From assembly GCA_942492635.1 (NCBI GenBank), contig CALOFP010000003.1, positions 1-64,000 on the forward strand: a stretch of DNA of 64,000 bases. The letters run 5' to 3'. The DNA is from CALOFP01 sp942492635 (lineage in GTDB: Bacteria; UBP6; UBA1177; CALOFP01). Of the stretch, positions 42,900 through 51,903 are shown one piece after another (the stretch's first letter is position 1; the number at the start of each line of letters is the position of its first letter). The notes under the pieces are model-generated. The model searched no databases. It was not told the origin of the DNA and saw nothing but the letters and a program-made list of their open reading frames with translations. Position numbers and translations under genes: made by a program.

Positions 42900-44546
42900 T
42901 TATTTTCCGGGGCAGGCTTTGCGAACCGATTGAGGAATGTCTTCGTGGTGGCTGTAGGCCTTGTCGAAATGCTGAGCAAATTCACCTGCAAGCTTCTCAG
43001 CTCTGTACTTGAACTCATCCTTGTTTGCCCAGGTATTGATTGGGTTCAGGATGTTGGATTCAACTCCGGGGCAAGATTTGGGAACCTGTACGTGGAAAAG
43101 TTTGTCCTCTTCGTATTCAACGTTCTCGAGACTTCTGTTGAGTGAGGCGGTAACCAGTGCACGTGTAATGTTTATATCCATACGTGAGCCTGTACCGTAG
43201 GCGCCTCCACTCCATCCTGTGTTTACGAGATAGACGTTGGATCCGTGCTTGTCAAGCTTCTCCCCGAGCAGTTTGATGTAGGATTCGGGATTCCTCGGCA
43301 TGAAGGGTTCTCCGAAAAAGCGGGAGAATGTCGTAACCGGTTCCTTGATTCCTGTTTCTGTTCCTGCGAGCTTTGATGTGTAGCCCATGAGGAACCAGAG
43401 CATTGCCTGATCTCTTGTCAGTCTTGCGATCGGAGGAAGAACTCCGTTTGCGTCTGCCGTGAGAAAGAGAATCGTTGAAGGGTGCCCTGAAACCGAGGAT
43501 TCCTTGACGTTGCTGAGGTAGCGGAGAGGATAGGATGCACGGGAGTTGGGCGTAAGCCTGTCGTCATCTAGATCAATCCAACCGTCCGGATACATCATTG
43601 CGTTTTCCATGATCGATCCGTGCTCAAGATAGTCGTTTTTGTGAAAAAGAGCGTTGAATATTTCCGGTTCCTTCTCTTTTTCGAGGTTGAGAAGCTTGGC
43701 ATAGCAGCCGTATTCGAAGTTCGCAATTCCCTCATCATTCCAGCCGTGTTCGTCGTCTCCGAGGAGCGCCCTATCTGGATCGGCGGAAAGCGTGGTCTTT
43801 CCCGTACCGGAGAGACCTAGAAGAAGTGCGCAGTTACCGTCCTGTCCTTCATTTGCCGAGCAGTGGAGCGGAAGAATACCGATCTCCGGAAGAAGGTAGT
43901 TCATCGCAGTAAACATGAGTTTCTTGCAGCTTCCGCAGTACGCTGAACCGTAAACGATTCCTATGCGGTTATCCATATCGCAGATGATCACCATGTTTGA
44001 TGTTTCACCGCCTGGAAGCTTTCTGAGTCTTCCTTCATACTTGTCTCGATCAAGTTTGTCGTAGGGGAGGGCGATGAGTGTGAAAGGTCTGTTATAGAAG
44101 ACACTCTTTTCGATATCCTCGGGTACCGGGCGGAACATGTTGTCGACGAAGACTGATGTGAGAGCTCTGTCGGTGATCGTTCTTACGGGAAGTGCGTAGG
44201 ATGAATCGGCGCCCAGCACGCGGTCATTCACGTAGAAGGAGTTCTTGCCCTTAAGTGTTTCCATTGCATCCTGAAAGATCATTTCGAATGTCTCGGGATT
44301 GAGGGGTATGTTGTTCGGAGAGGTCCAGTCGATGTTCTGTTCGCTCTCTTTTCTTCTTACTATTAATGTATCTTTGGGACTTCTACCTGTCGAATCCAGA
44401 GGAGTCCATGTCGCAAGTGCTCCGTTGGATGTCACAAGCGCTTTGCCGAGATTTACGGCGTTGTAGATGAGGGCTTTCCTCGGAATATTGGTGTGAACAT
44501 TTGGATGGCTACTCAACAGCTCGTCGAGATTTTTTGCAAAATCCAT
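42900..44546 (-). CDS. pckA: Phosphoenolpyruvate carboxykinase (ATP)
   Basis: A 548-residue enzyme converting oxaloacetate and ATP to phosphoenolpyruvate, ADP and CO2 in gluconeogenesis. The kinase-1a motif GLSGTGKTTLS, the metal/substrate motif DDEHGW and LGLSGTGK-flanking NEGQDG are intact; VNTGWSGGAYG and RMDINITRAL are family signatures. The Met at 44546 is preceded by GGAGA at proper spacing; the upstream Met (44558) is not. Gene stands alone with AT-rich upstream sequence. Confidence 0.94.
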   Translation of the reverse strand: MDFAKNLDELLSSHPNVHTNIPRKALIYNAVNLGKALVTSNGALATWTPLDSTGRSPKDTLIVRRKESEQNIDWTSPNNIPLNPETFEMIFQDAMETLKGKNSFYVNDRVLGADSSYALPVRTITDRALTSVFVDNMFRPVPEDIEKSVFYNRPFTLIALPYDKLDRDKYEGRLRKLPGGETSNMVIICDMDNRIGIVYGSAYCGSCKKLMFTAMNYLLPEIGILPLHCSANEGQDGNCALLLGLSGTGKTTLSADPDRALLGDDEHGWNDEGIANFEYGCYAKLLNLEKEKEPEIFNALFHKNDYLEHGSIMENAMMYPDGWIDLDDDRLTPNSRASYPLRYLSNVKESSVSGHPSTILFLTADANGVLPPIARLTRDQAMLWFLMGYTSKLAGTETGIKEPVTTFSRFFGEPFMPRNPESYIKLLGEKLDKHGSNVYLVNTGWSGGAYGTGSRMDINITRALVTASLNRSLENVEYEEDKLFHVQVPKSCPGVESNILNPINTWANKDEFKYRAEKLAGEFAQHFDKAYSHHEDIPQSVRKACPGK

Positions 44547-44558
44547 AATTTTCTCCAT

Positions 44559-44904
44559 CTAAAGTTTTGGGATGAACCTCCATTGCACCACCGTTATACA
44601 CAAAAGAGATACAAAAACAACAAAATATTAAGAAAACATTAAGAAAAAATCGGTTTATATTTTCATTGATTCACAAGTGAAAATAATAACACTGTTTGCA
44701 AATTAACGATAGCTTGGAAATGCCCGTAACTCTGGTCGGTTGGGAGAATTTGAGAGGGTCGGATCACTTGCATGGAATCGAGGTAATGTTTTGTTCAGTT
44801 CCGGTAGATGTATTAAGAATCAGATTTTTGACAATATGGTTTTGTTGACGTTGATTTTTTGACGGGGATTGCAGGCAGTACCGAAATTCTTTACCCGTCG
44901 GAGC
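44559..44904. other. Intergenic region without recognised gene
   Basis: The gap between pckA and the GGDEF gene is AT-rich near pckA. It includes a possible minus-strand pckA promoter (TTGTTT, 16 bases, TATAAC). Nearer the GGDEF gene, GACGGG and CCCGTC form six-base arms with a long loop. No coding frame stands out. Confidence 0.4.
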
Positions 44905-45531
44905 TTATGCAGCGGAGCGAACCTGATTTCTGCCGCCTCTTTTGGCCTCGTAGAGAGCCTTGTCCGCAACGTTGATGAGTGTAGCGACATCGTTGTCGTC
45001 GCCCTTCTCGCTGATTCCCATGCTGACAGTGACCGTGCGGTCCACGCCATCGAACAGTTCTCTCTCCACGATTTTTCTTATCTTGTCTGCTGTCTTTTCT
45101 GCACCTGCAAGGTCCGTTTCCGGAAGGGCTATGAGAAACTCCTCTCCACCGTAGCGGAATGCCTGGTCACACTTTCTTATGTTGTTCTTTAAGATAGAGG
45201 CTATTTTCCTGATTACCGTGTCACCGGCCTGGTGTCCGTATGTGTCGTTGATAGACTTAAAGTGGTCGATATCTATTATTATGAGAGAGAAGCTGCTGTT
45301 GTAGCGATCTGATCTGTTGAGCTCCTCCGTAAGATACTCCTCCATGAAAAGCCTGTTGTTTATTCCTGTGAGCGGATCGATTCTACAGTGCTTCTTCAGT
45401 CTTCTGTTTTCATTCCGCAGTTTTTCGTTCTCTTTCATCAGGTTGTGAAGATGAACCAGAAGGTTGCGAGTCATGTCCTGGTTGTTTGATTCCTGACTCT
45501 GAAAGTTTCCAATGTAGCTGCATATATCCAT
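44905..45531 (-). CDS. GGDEF-domain diguanylate cyclase
   Basis: A 208-residue protein with an N-terminal coiled-coil (about 22-50, LMKENEKLRNENRRLKKH) and a GGDEF domain carrying the active GGEEF signature (YGGEEF) with DPLTGINNR and DIDHFKSIND. It likely makes cyclic-di-GMP. No sensory domain is attached. Together with the tandem HD-GYP protein and the PilZ protein, the window contains synthesis, breakdown and binding elements of the same second messenger. Confidence 0.9.
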   Translation of the reverse strand: MDICSYIGNFQSQESNNQDMTRNLLVHLHNLMKENEKLRNENRRLKKHCRIDPLTGINNRLFMEEYLTEELNRSDRYNSSFSLIIIDIDHFKSINDTYGHQAGDTVIRKIASILKNNIRKCDQAFRYGGEEFLIALPETDLAGAEKTADKIRKIVERELFDGVDRTVTVSMGISEKGDDNDVATLINVADKALYEAKRGGRNQVRSAA

Positions 45532-45594
45532 AAGATCCCCTGCTCCAAGTAACGTTTACGTTTCCTTTTGTTGCAAAGGACGTGCCTTAAGTAC

Positions 45595-45619
45595 AAAAAA
45601 AGCCTTCCCGAAGGAAGGC
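45595..45619 (-). terminator. Intrinsic terminator of serC
   Basis: On the minus strand GCCTTCC-TTCG-GGAAGGC forms a perfect stem with a UUCG tetraloop, followed by seven T. It ends the serC transcript before the GGDEF gene. Confidence 0.9.
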
Positions 45620-45643
45620 CTTAAAGTGAAGTAGTCGTAATGT

Positions 45644-46747
45644 CTACTGGTTTTTTTTGCGGAAATCATCCATGAATTTGGTGAGAGCTTCAACGGATTC
45701 AGGAGAAACTGCGTTGTAGATGGAAGCTCTGATTCCGCCGAGATCACGGTATCCCTTGAGTCCGAGCATATCCTGAGCCTTTGCCTCTTCGATGAACTTC
45801 TTCTCAAGCTCTTCTGTAGGAAGGTTGAAACATACGTTCATCCATGATCTGTGGCTCTTCTCCTGAACGTATCCGCGGTAGAAACCTTCGGAGTTGTCGA
45901 TGGCGCCGTAGAGAATCTCCGCCTTCTTGCGGTTTCTCTCTTCCATTCCCTTGAGTCCGCCGTTCTTGAGAACCCATTTGAATACCTTTCCTACTATGTA
46001 TATGTTGAAGCAGGGAGGTGTGTTGAACATGGATCCTTTCTTGATCTGGAAGTTGTAGTCAAGTGACTTGGGAAGCTTGTTGGTAAAAGTCTTCTCCGCG
46101 AAGGATTTTTTAACAACAACAACGGTTACACCGGAAGGTCCGATGTTCTTCTGGGCACCGGCGTAGATCATGTCGAACTTGGATGCGTCGAACTGGTGTG
46201 AAAGGAAGTCGGAGCTCATGTCGCAAACCAGAGGAACACCCGGTTTAGGCGTCGGGAAGTCAAAGTACTGAGTTCCGAAGATTGTGTTGTTTGATGTGAA
46301 GTGGAGGAAACGTGCGTTGTCGGAAAGATCTTCAGTCTTAACCTCGGGAAGGCGGCTGAATTTGTTTTCGAGGTTTGCGGAGGTGGCGGCAACGTTTGCC
46401 TTGCCCCAGAATGCACCTTCTTCGTGAGCTCTCTCAGCCCACTTTCCGGAAACTATGTAGTCTGCCTCTGTATCTTTTGTAAGTGCGTTCATTCCGAGCA
46501 TGATGAACTGGTGGGTGGCACCGCTTGTGAGAAAGAGTACCTTGTAGTCGTCGCCGAGACCGAGGATCTTGAGAAGATCTGCTTCGGCTTCATCGATGAC
46601 ATTCTGAAACTCTTTTGAACGGTGGCTTATTTCCATAACGCTTGCGCCTGTACCGGCGAAGTCGAGCAGTTCCTTCTGTGCTTCCTCAAGAACTTCTGTT
46701 GGAAGACATGCTGGACCAGCGAAAAAGTTGTGTGATCTTTTTACCAT
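45644..46747 (-). CDS. serC: Phosphoserine aminotransferase
   Basis: This PLP enzyme (367 residues) makes 3-phosphoserine for serine synthesis. Family motifs: FFAGPACLP at the N-terminus, MEISHRSKEF, the TSGATHQ loop and the PLP-Lys motif YAGAQKNIGP. Length is normal. A perfect terminator follows 25 bases after the stop. No other serine genes are nearby. Confidence 0.94.
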   Translation of the reverse strand: MVKRSHNFFAGPACLPTEVLEEAQKELLDFAGTGASVMEISHRSKEFQNVIDEAEADLLKILGLGDDYKVLFLTSGATHQFIMLGMNALTKDTEADYIVSGKWAERAHEEGAFWGKANVAATSANLENKFSRLPEVKTEDLSDNARFLHFTSNNTIFGTQYFDFPTPKPGVPLVCDMSSDFLSHQFDASKFDMIYAGAQKNIGPSGVTVVVVKKSFAEKTFTNKLPKSLDYNFQIKKGSMFNTPPCFNIYIVGKVFKWVLKNGGLKGMEERNRKKAEILYGAIDNSEGFYRGYVQEKSHRSWMNVCFNLPTEELEKKFIEEAKAQDMLGLKGYRDLGGIRASIYNAVSPESVEALTKFMDDFRKKNQ

Positions 46748-46941
46748 TTTAATCTCCGACTATAAATAATGTTAAAGTACAAAAAAAGTCTGGCAACGAC
46801 ATTATTAACGGACTTAAAATAATTTTCAATATTTTTTTTCTAAGAGTTAAAAGTAGTCAATTTTCAGCAGTTCAGGGGTGTTTTATGAGGGTGTTGGAGG
46901 GAGGCTTTTTTGTGGTCCGGATAATAAATTGATGAAAAACC

Positions 46942-46969
46942 TTGACTACCCATCTGCTTTTTATATAAT
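46942..46969 (+). promoter_or_regulatory. Promoter of the rplU-rpmA operon
   Basis: TTGACT (46942-46947), 16 bases, TATAAT (46964-46969), 45 bases before the L21 start; a strong match, as expected for ribosomal protein genes. Confidence 0.7.
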
Positions 46970-47014
46970 TCCACGGCGAAGTTTTGAAGGGCTCTTTAGT
47001 GTATGGAGGATATC

Positions 47015-47329
47015 ATGTATGCAATGATTGATATTTCCGGTGATCAGGTAAAAGCTGTTACTGGATGCAGAATCGTAGTCAACAACCTTAAAAAAGAGGT
47101 TGGTGAGGTAATTGAGAACGACAAGGTTATGCTTGTTTCTGATGGTGAAGGTGACGTTGTTATCGGAAAGCCATACGTTGAAAACGCTAAGGTTAAGATG
47201 GAAGTTGTAAGCAACTACCTTGGAAAGAAGGTTATGGTCTTTAAAAAGAGAAGACGTAAGTCTAGCAAGGTTAAGAGAGGTTTCAGGCAGTCTCTTACCG
47301 AGCTTAAGGTTCTCGAAATCGTTAAATAA
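47015..47329 (+). CDS. rplU: 50S ribosomal protein L21
   Basis: L21 (104 residues) binds 23S rRNA. MYAMIDISGDQ opens the family sequence; the rRNA-contacting GKKVMVFKKRRRK-type basic segment and the terminal VLEIVK are present. The usual L21-L27-Obg order is seen. Ribosome-binding GGAGG is five bases upstream; an in-frame ATG at 47003 lies inside that site. Confidence 0.95.
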   Translation: MYAMIDISGDQVKAVTGCRIVVNNLKKEVGEVIENDKVMLVSDGEGDVVIGKPYVENAKVKMEVVSNYLGKKVMVFKKRRRKSSKVKRGFRQSLTELKVLEIVK

Positions 47330-47350
47330 CTTTAGATAAGGGGTTAGATA

Positions 47351-47614
47351 ATGGCACATAAGAAAAGCGGTGGTAGCGCGAAGAACGGACGCGACAGTAT
47401 CGGCCAGAGGCGCGGTGTTAAGAAGTTCGGCGGTGAGATCGTTAAAGCTGGAAACATCATCATTCGCCAGCTTGGAACAAAGTGGCATCCCGGTGACAAT
47501 GTTGGGCTTGGTAAGGATTACACAATCTTCTCTCTCGTTGACGGTACGGTAAAGTACGAGTCTTTCCGTAGGAACGGAAAAGAGAGAACGAGAGTACATG
47601 TAATTCCTGCTTAA
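47351..47614 (+). CDS. rpmA: 50S ribosomal protein L27
   Basis: L27 (87 residues) lies near the peptidyl-transferase centre. The sequence begins MAHKKSGGSAKNGRDS and contains GIRQLGT-like IIRQLGTKWHPG and VKYES; no N-terminal cleavable extension is seen. It follows rplU by 21 bases. Confidence 0.95.
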   Translation: MAHKKSGGSAKNGRDSIGQRRGVKKFGGEIVKAGNIIIRQLGTKWHPGDNVGLGKDYTIFSLVDGTVKYESFRRNGKERTRVHVIPA

Positions 47615-47637
47615 CCTTTAGCATGTCTTACTTTCTT

Positions 47638-47664
47638 AGAGCAGCGTAAGCTGCTCTTTTTTTT
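47638..47664 (+). terminator. Intrinsic terminator/attenuator between rpmA and obgE
   Basis: AGAGCAGC-GTAA-GCTGCTCT is a perfect eight-base stem followed by eight T. It separates the ribosomal protein genes from obgE. Since obgE has no obvious own promoter in the 13 remaining bases, partial read-through is likely. Confidence 0.92.
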
Positions 47665-47677
47665 ATTGGGGGGTTTT

Positions 47678-48697
47678 ATGAAGTTTGTAGATCAAGCCCT
47701 TATAAAGGTCGAAGGTGGAAAAGGCGGCGACGGACTGGTAAGTTTTCGCCGTGAAAAGTATATGCCCATGGGCGGTCCCGACGGCGGCGACGGAGGACGC
47801 GGAGGAAGCGTAATTCTAAAGGCTGTGGAAGGTATGTCAACACTCTACGATGTTCGTTACAAGAAGCATGTAAAGGGGCTTTCCGGACAGAAAGGGCAGG
47901 GAAACGACAAGTTCGGAAGAAAGGGAAAGGACATGACCCTGAATGTTCCTGTAGGTACTCTTGTCTACGACAACAGTACGGGGGAACTTCTTGCCGATCT
48001 TGTTGAACATGGGCAGAATGTTGTTGTTGCCCATGGAGGTGACGGAGGTAAGGGAAATGCAAAGTACAGAACGTCCGTAAGAAAGGCTCCGAACTTTGCC
48101 CAGGACGGTTTTCCCGGCGAATTAAGAACAATCAGGCTCGAGCTCAAGCTCATTGCGGATGTCGGTATTCTCGGTTTTCCTTCCGTCGGAAAGTCGACCC
48201 TCATCTCTGTTGTCAGCAATGCTCGGCCCAAGATCGCCGAGTACCATTTCACAACACTCGTTCCGAATCTCGGAATGGTTGAGAATGAAAATTTTATTCC
48301 CTATGTCATAGCCGATATTCCGGGTATTATCGAGGGTGCATCGGAAGGTGCCGGTCTTGGACACCGTTTTCTCCGTCATGTAGAGAGAACTAAGTTTCTT
48401 ATTCACATGGTTTCAATTGCTCCAGACCGTGTTTCACCGGTTGAGGACATCAAGGCCCTGAACAGGGAGCTCGGCCTCTTCAGCAGCGAACTTGCGGGTC
48501 GGGAGCAGATCTATGTTCTCAATAAGGTGGATTCCTACTACACCGATGAGGACGAGGAGAAGATAGCTGACTTGCGTGAATTTCTTGGAGATAAGCCTCT
48601 TTTTGAGATAAGCGCAGTGGCCAGGCAGGGGGTTGCCGAACTCATGAAGTTTGTCGGGAAGAAAGTTATTGAATATCAGGATCGAGGGAGCGAATAA
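47678..48697 (+). CDS. obgE: Obg-family GTPase
   Basis: A 339-residue GTPase for ribosome assembly. The glycine-rich Obg fold (KGGDGLVSFRREKYMPMGGPDGGDGG...) comes first (to ~158), then G-domain motifs G1 GFPSVGKST, G3 DIPGI and G4 NKVD. The C-terminal extra domain is absent or short, as in many bacteria. It follows the L21-L27 pair with a terminator between. The start at 47678 uses GGGGGG upstream. The 3' end overlaps the convergent PilZ gene by 32 bases. Confidence 0.95.
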   Translation: MKFVDQALIKVEGGKGGDGLVSFRREKYMPMGGPDGGDGGRGGSVILKAVEGMSTLYDVRYKKHVKGLSGQKGQGNDKFGRKGKDMTLNVPVGTLVYDNSTGELLADLVEHGQNVVVAHGGDGGKGNAKYRTSVRKAPNFAQDGFPGELRTIRLELKLIADVGILGFPSVGKSTLISVVSNARPKIAEYHFTTLVPNLGMVENENFIPYVIADIPGIIEGASEGAGLGHRFLRHVERTKFLIHMVSIAPDRVSPVEDIKALNRELGLFSSELAGREQIYVLNKVDSYYTDEDEEKIADLREFLGDKPLFEISAVARQGVAELMKFVGKKVIEYQDRGSE

Positions 48698-49022
48698 GCT
48701 CCCGGATCCTTTCTTTTTCCTTTTCAGAAATATCCAGAAATCTAATACCCATTCCATGGACGGTTGAATCGGATGACTCCACCATAAAATACTTGTCCTC
48801 GGTTCTTACAACTTCTCCAGTCAGGTTAAGATCTTCACCTTCGAAAGAGGGTAGGGTTATGTAGAGAACATCTCCGGGTTCCCAGAGAAGGTCCGATCTG
48901 AGGAAAAGTCCGCCTTCGGAAAGATCCTTGATGTTGAAGTCTACGGATACATCGCTGTCCTGGTCCTTTATCTTGACGGTTACCGTTCCTGCGGTGCGTT
49001 CGTATTTTCGTTTATCTATCAT
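48666..49022 (-). CDS. PilZ-domain cyclic-di-GMP-binding protein
   Basis: A single PilZ domain of 118 residues. The N-terminal RKYER (RxxxR) and the DLSEGG motif (D/NxSxxG) are the two cyclic-di-GMP-binding signatures. The protein presumably reports the messenger to an unknown partner. It overlaps obgE's 3' end on the opposite strand, so the two transcripts are antisense over 32 bases. Confidence 0.88.
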   Translation of the reverse strand: MIDKRKYERTAGTVTVKIKDQDSDVSVDFNIKDLSEGGLFLRSDLLWEPGDVLYITLPSFEGEDLNLTGEVVRTEDKYFMVESSDSTVHGMGIRFLDISEKEKERIRELIRSLDPDIQ

Positions 49023-49031
49023 GGGACCACT

Positions 49032-49379
49032 CTAGATCGGGTTGTTGTCTTTGTCAACAAAAACAAGTTTAGGTTCAAAGTTCTCAATATCGGATTCGCT
49101 GAGATATATTGAGGCGGCAATAATTACCAAGTCTCCCTTGGCAACAAGTCTGGCTGCAGCACCGTTGACGCATATATCGCGGCTTCCTCTTTCACCCTCA
49201 ATCACGTAGGTTTCGAATCGTGAGCCGTTTGTTGCATTCCATACATCCACAAACTCGAAAGGCTTAATTCCCGCCTTTTCCATAAGTTCGGAATCGATTG
49301 TGATACTTCCCTGGTATTCCAGATTTGCATCGGTTACTGTCGCCCTGTGGATCTTTGATTTAAGCATTTTCAGAAACAT
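49032..49379 (-). CDS. panD: Aspartate 1-decarboxylase (pyruvoyl enzyme)
   Basis: PanD makes beta-alanine for pantothenate/CoA. The 115-residue proenzyme self-cleaves between Gly and Ser; the site is visible as LEYQGSITID. The start (MFLKMLKSKIHRATV) matches the family. It lies nine bases before the PilZ gene on the same strand. Confidence 0.94.
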   Translation of the reverse strand: MFLKMLKSKIHRATVTDANLEYQGSITIDSELMEKAGIKPFEFVDVWNATNGSRFETYVIEGERGSRDICVNGAAARLVAKGDLVIIAASIYLSESDIENFEPKLVFVDKDNNPI

Positions 49380-49501
49380 ATTTATTCCCCGGTCAAAAAA
49401 CTACCAAAAACCATTTGATAATAACCGAACAAAGTAATTTGTCAATCATAAAAAGTGAAGCGTTAATAAAGAATTAATGAGGAATGGTGCTCGGGGTAAA
49501 A

Positions 49502-49933
49502 TTAAAATATTTTCAATAGTTCTACATTGTAATACAGATGTTTCCCGGCAAGTTCCTCGTTGGCGTCTATGGTGATACTGTTTTGATTTTTTGCTATCAC
49601 CGTACCTTCCATCACTCCTGATCCGGGCACGGTAACCTCATATCTCTTTCCTATCGTTACGGTTTCGTTCGTTTCGATATCAATCAGAGGTACGTCGAAG
49701 ATCAGATCATCAATACGCTCTCCAAATCCATCTTCCGGTTTTACCACGAACTCTCTGGAGTCACCCTCTGCCATACCGATAACCCCCTCTTGAAGTCCCT
49801 TGATAACATCTGGTTCTCCAATGATGAAAACAAAGGGAATATCATTTTCGGTGGTGTCGAAAACTGTTCCGTCAGCAAGGTTTCCCTTGAGATTTATTGC
49901 TACCTTATCTCCGTTTTTAGCCTTTTTTACCAT
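49502..49933 (-). CDS. FKBP-type peptidyl-prolyl isomerase, SlyD-like
   Basis: A 143-residue isomerase with the FKBP core split by an insert-in-flap domain, as in SlyD: GTVFDTT, PFVFIIGEPDVIKGLQEGVIGM, VVKPEDGFGER and TNETVTIGKRYEVTVPG. The C-terminal His/Cys-rich metal tail of E. coli SlyD is absent. The frame is open further upstream, but GGAGGAA before ATG 49933 sets the start. Confidence 0.87.
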   Translation of the reverse strand: MVKKAKNGDKVAINLKGNLADGTVFDTTENDIPFVFIIGEPDVIKGLQEGVIGMAEGDSREFVVKPEDGFGERIDDLIFDVPLIDIETNETVTIGKRYEVTVPGSGVMEGTVIAKNQNSITIDANEELAGKHLYYNVELLKIF

Positions 49934-50021
49934 GTCTTCCTCCGTTTTTGACGGTGCATTATACAGGATATGTGGCCTGTTAACAAGAATTGACTTGCCG
50001 ATCTGTTTTATGGAAAATCCT

Positions 50022-50246
50022 ATGAAAGTGACTGAAAGAAGGATGGAGGCTCTATTGAAGGTACGAGATCTAATAAAACAGCTTTCAAATTTTCCCAACG
50101 ATACCGATGTGAAGATAATGATTATTTCAAACCGCGAGAAGATCAAGAAAGTTTATGGAAAGGAGAGTATTCTGGAAACGATTTCTAACAATGAAGGGAG
50201 TCCGTTGATTACGATTTTTGATGAAAAACTGGATTTCAGGTCCTAG
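50022..50246 (+). CDS. Small hypothetical protein
   Basis: A 74-residue frame (ATG 50022) diverging from the FKBP gene and ending exactly one base before the convergent ilvA stop. It is Lys/Glu-rich with a helical N-terminus (ERRMEALLKVRDLIKQL) and a beta-like VKIMIISNREKI. No family recognised and no strong ribosome-binding site. The tight abutment with ilvA and the amphipathic sequence argue that it is real; it may be noise. Confidence 0.45.
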   Translation: MKVTERRMEALLKVRDLIKQLSNFPNDTDVKIMIISNREKIKKVYGKESILETISNNEGSPLITIFDEKLDFRS

Positions 50247-51770
50247 CTAGCCGAGAAAAGTTTTATACGCCTTGTTGTCGGTTACTTCTGTGTAGAAGTA
50301 TCCTAGTTTCTCAAAGAAAGAGTGCACCTCTTCCTTCTCTTCGACCGGCACGTCGAGGCCCATGAGAACCAGACCATAGGCTGCACCGTGATTGCGATAG
50401 TGGAAGAGAGTGATGTTCCACTTTCTCTTCTCCATGGCGGTAAAGAACTGTGGAAGAGCTGCCGGTTTCTGTGGGAACTGAAAGCGGTACACAACCTCGT
50501 TTTTTATGTCGGAGGTGTGACCGCCTATCATGTAACGGACATGAATCTTTGCTGTCTCATCGTCGGAAAGATCCAGCACCGGATAGCCTTTTTCTTCGAG
50601 ACGTTTTATCAAATCGCTGAGCTGAGAGTCGTTTGATGCATCGATCTTTACACCGAGGAAAATGTGGGCGTTTTTCTGATCGCTGTGACGGTAGTTGAAC
50701 TCCGTAATTTCGGTTTCCTCCAGTGTTTCGCAGAATGTTTTGAAACTGCCGAGTTCCTGTTCAGGAACGGTAACGGAAAGAATAGCCTCTGTCTTTTCAC
50801 CGATTTCGGTGCGTTCCGAAATGTAACGGAGACGGTCGAAGTTCATATTCGCACCGCTGCATATGGCAAGAAGATTCTTCTCCTTCAGGCCCTTGTCCTG
50901 GGCGTACTTCTTGAGACCTGCGAGGGCCAATGCACCTGCAGGTTCGGCGATCGAACGGGTGTCCTGAAATATATCTTTGATTGCAGCACAGATTTCGTCA
51001 TTTGATATGGTAATTACATCGTCAACGCACTGGCGGGCAACGTTGAAGGTCTCTTCTCCTATCTGTGCAACGGCAACGCCTTCAGCGAATGTACCGATTC
51101 GGGGAAGGGTGATTCTCTGATCGTACTTCATCGCTTCATAGAGGCATGCACTGTCTTCACTCTCAACTCCGATTATCTTTATATCGGGTCGAAGATATTT
51201 GACGAAAAGGCTGATTCCGGCAATAAGCCCGCCTCCGCCGACAGGAACGAAGATCATATCCAGATCTCCGGAGCTCTGTCTCATTATCTCCATGCCTATT
51301 GTTCCCTGTCCGGCGATTACGTCAGGATCGTCATAGGGGTGGATGAAAACCCGACCTTCCTCCTTCTCGAGTTCCTTTGCATAGCGGCAGGCAACATCGA
51401 ATGTGTCACCGTAGAGAACAACTTCTGCTCCTCTTGCCTTGACTGAGTCGACCTTGATTGCCGGTGTAACTTTCGGCATTACGATCTTTGCACTGATTCC
51501 CATCTTTTTCGCGGCAAGCGCAACGCCCTGCGCGTGGTTTCCGGCAGAAGCAGCTATTACACCACGTTTTTTCTCCTCCTCGGTGAGGTTTACCATTTTA
51601 TTGTAGGCACCCCTGAGTTTGAATGAGAAGACGGGCTGAAGGTCTTCTCTCTTGATGAGAACCCTGTTATCGATTCTCTTGGATAGGTTTGATGCTTCAC
51701 TTATAGGCGTTTCGATGGCGACATCGTAAACAGGAGCCTGTAAAATCTTTTTTATGTAACTTACCGTCAT
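50247..51770 (-). CDS. ilvA: Threonine dehydratase, biosynthetic type
   Basis: A 507-residue PLP enzyme that makes 2-oxobutanoate for isoleucine. The catalytic domain has the PLP-Lys in SFKLRGAYNK, SAGNHAQGVA and the glycine loop GGGGLIAGI; two ACT-like regulatory domains (about 325-500) indicate isoleucine feedback. GGAGGA precedes the start. No other ilv genes are adjacent. Confidence 0.94.
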   Translation of the reverse strand: MTVSYIKKILQAPVYDVAIETPISEASNLSKRIDNRVLIKREDLQPVFSFKLRGAYNKMVNLTEEEKKRGVIAASAGNHAQGVALAAKKMGISAKIVMPKVTPAIKVDSVKARGAEVVLYGDTFDVACRYAKELEKEEGRVFIHPYDDPDVIAGQGTIGMEIMRQSSGDLDMIFVPVGGGGLIAGISLFVKYLRPDIKIIGVESEDSACLYEAMKYDQRITLPRIGTFAEGVAVAQIGEETFNVARQCVDDVITISNDEICAAIKDIFQDTRSIAEPAGALALAGLKKYAQDKGLKEKNLLAICSGANMNFDRLRYISERTEIGEKTEAILSVTVPEQELGSFKTFCETLEETEITEFNYRHSDQKNAHIFLGVKIDASNDSQLSDLIKRLEEKGYPVLDLSDDETAKIHVRYMIGGHTSDIKNEVVYRFQFPQKPAALPQFFTAMEKRKWNITLFHYRNHGAAYGLVLMGLDVPVEEKEEVHSFFEKLGYFYTEVTDNKAYKTFLG

Positions 51771-51903
51771 AATCTCCTCCCAAAAAGACGTTTGACCATC
51801 GAGATTGTAATCCGCCGCCAGTAAAATTCAAGCTAAAGAGACAAAAACTTTCCATGATTTTTAACTTAGGTATAATGCCCCCGGATATTTAGTGGAGAAT
51901 TTT

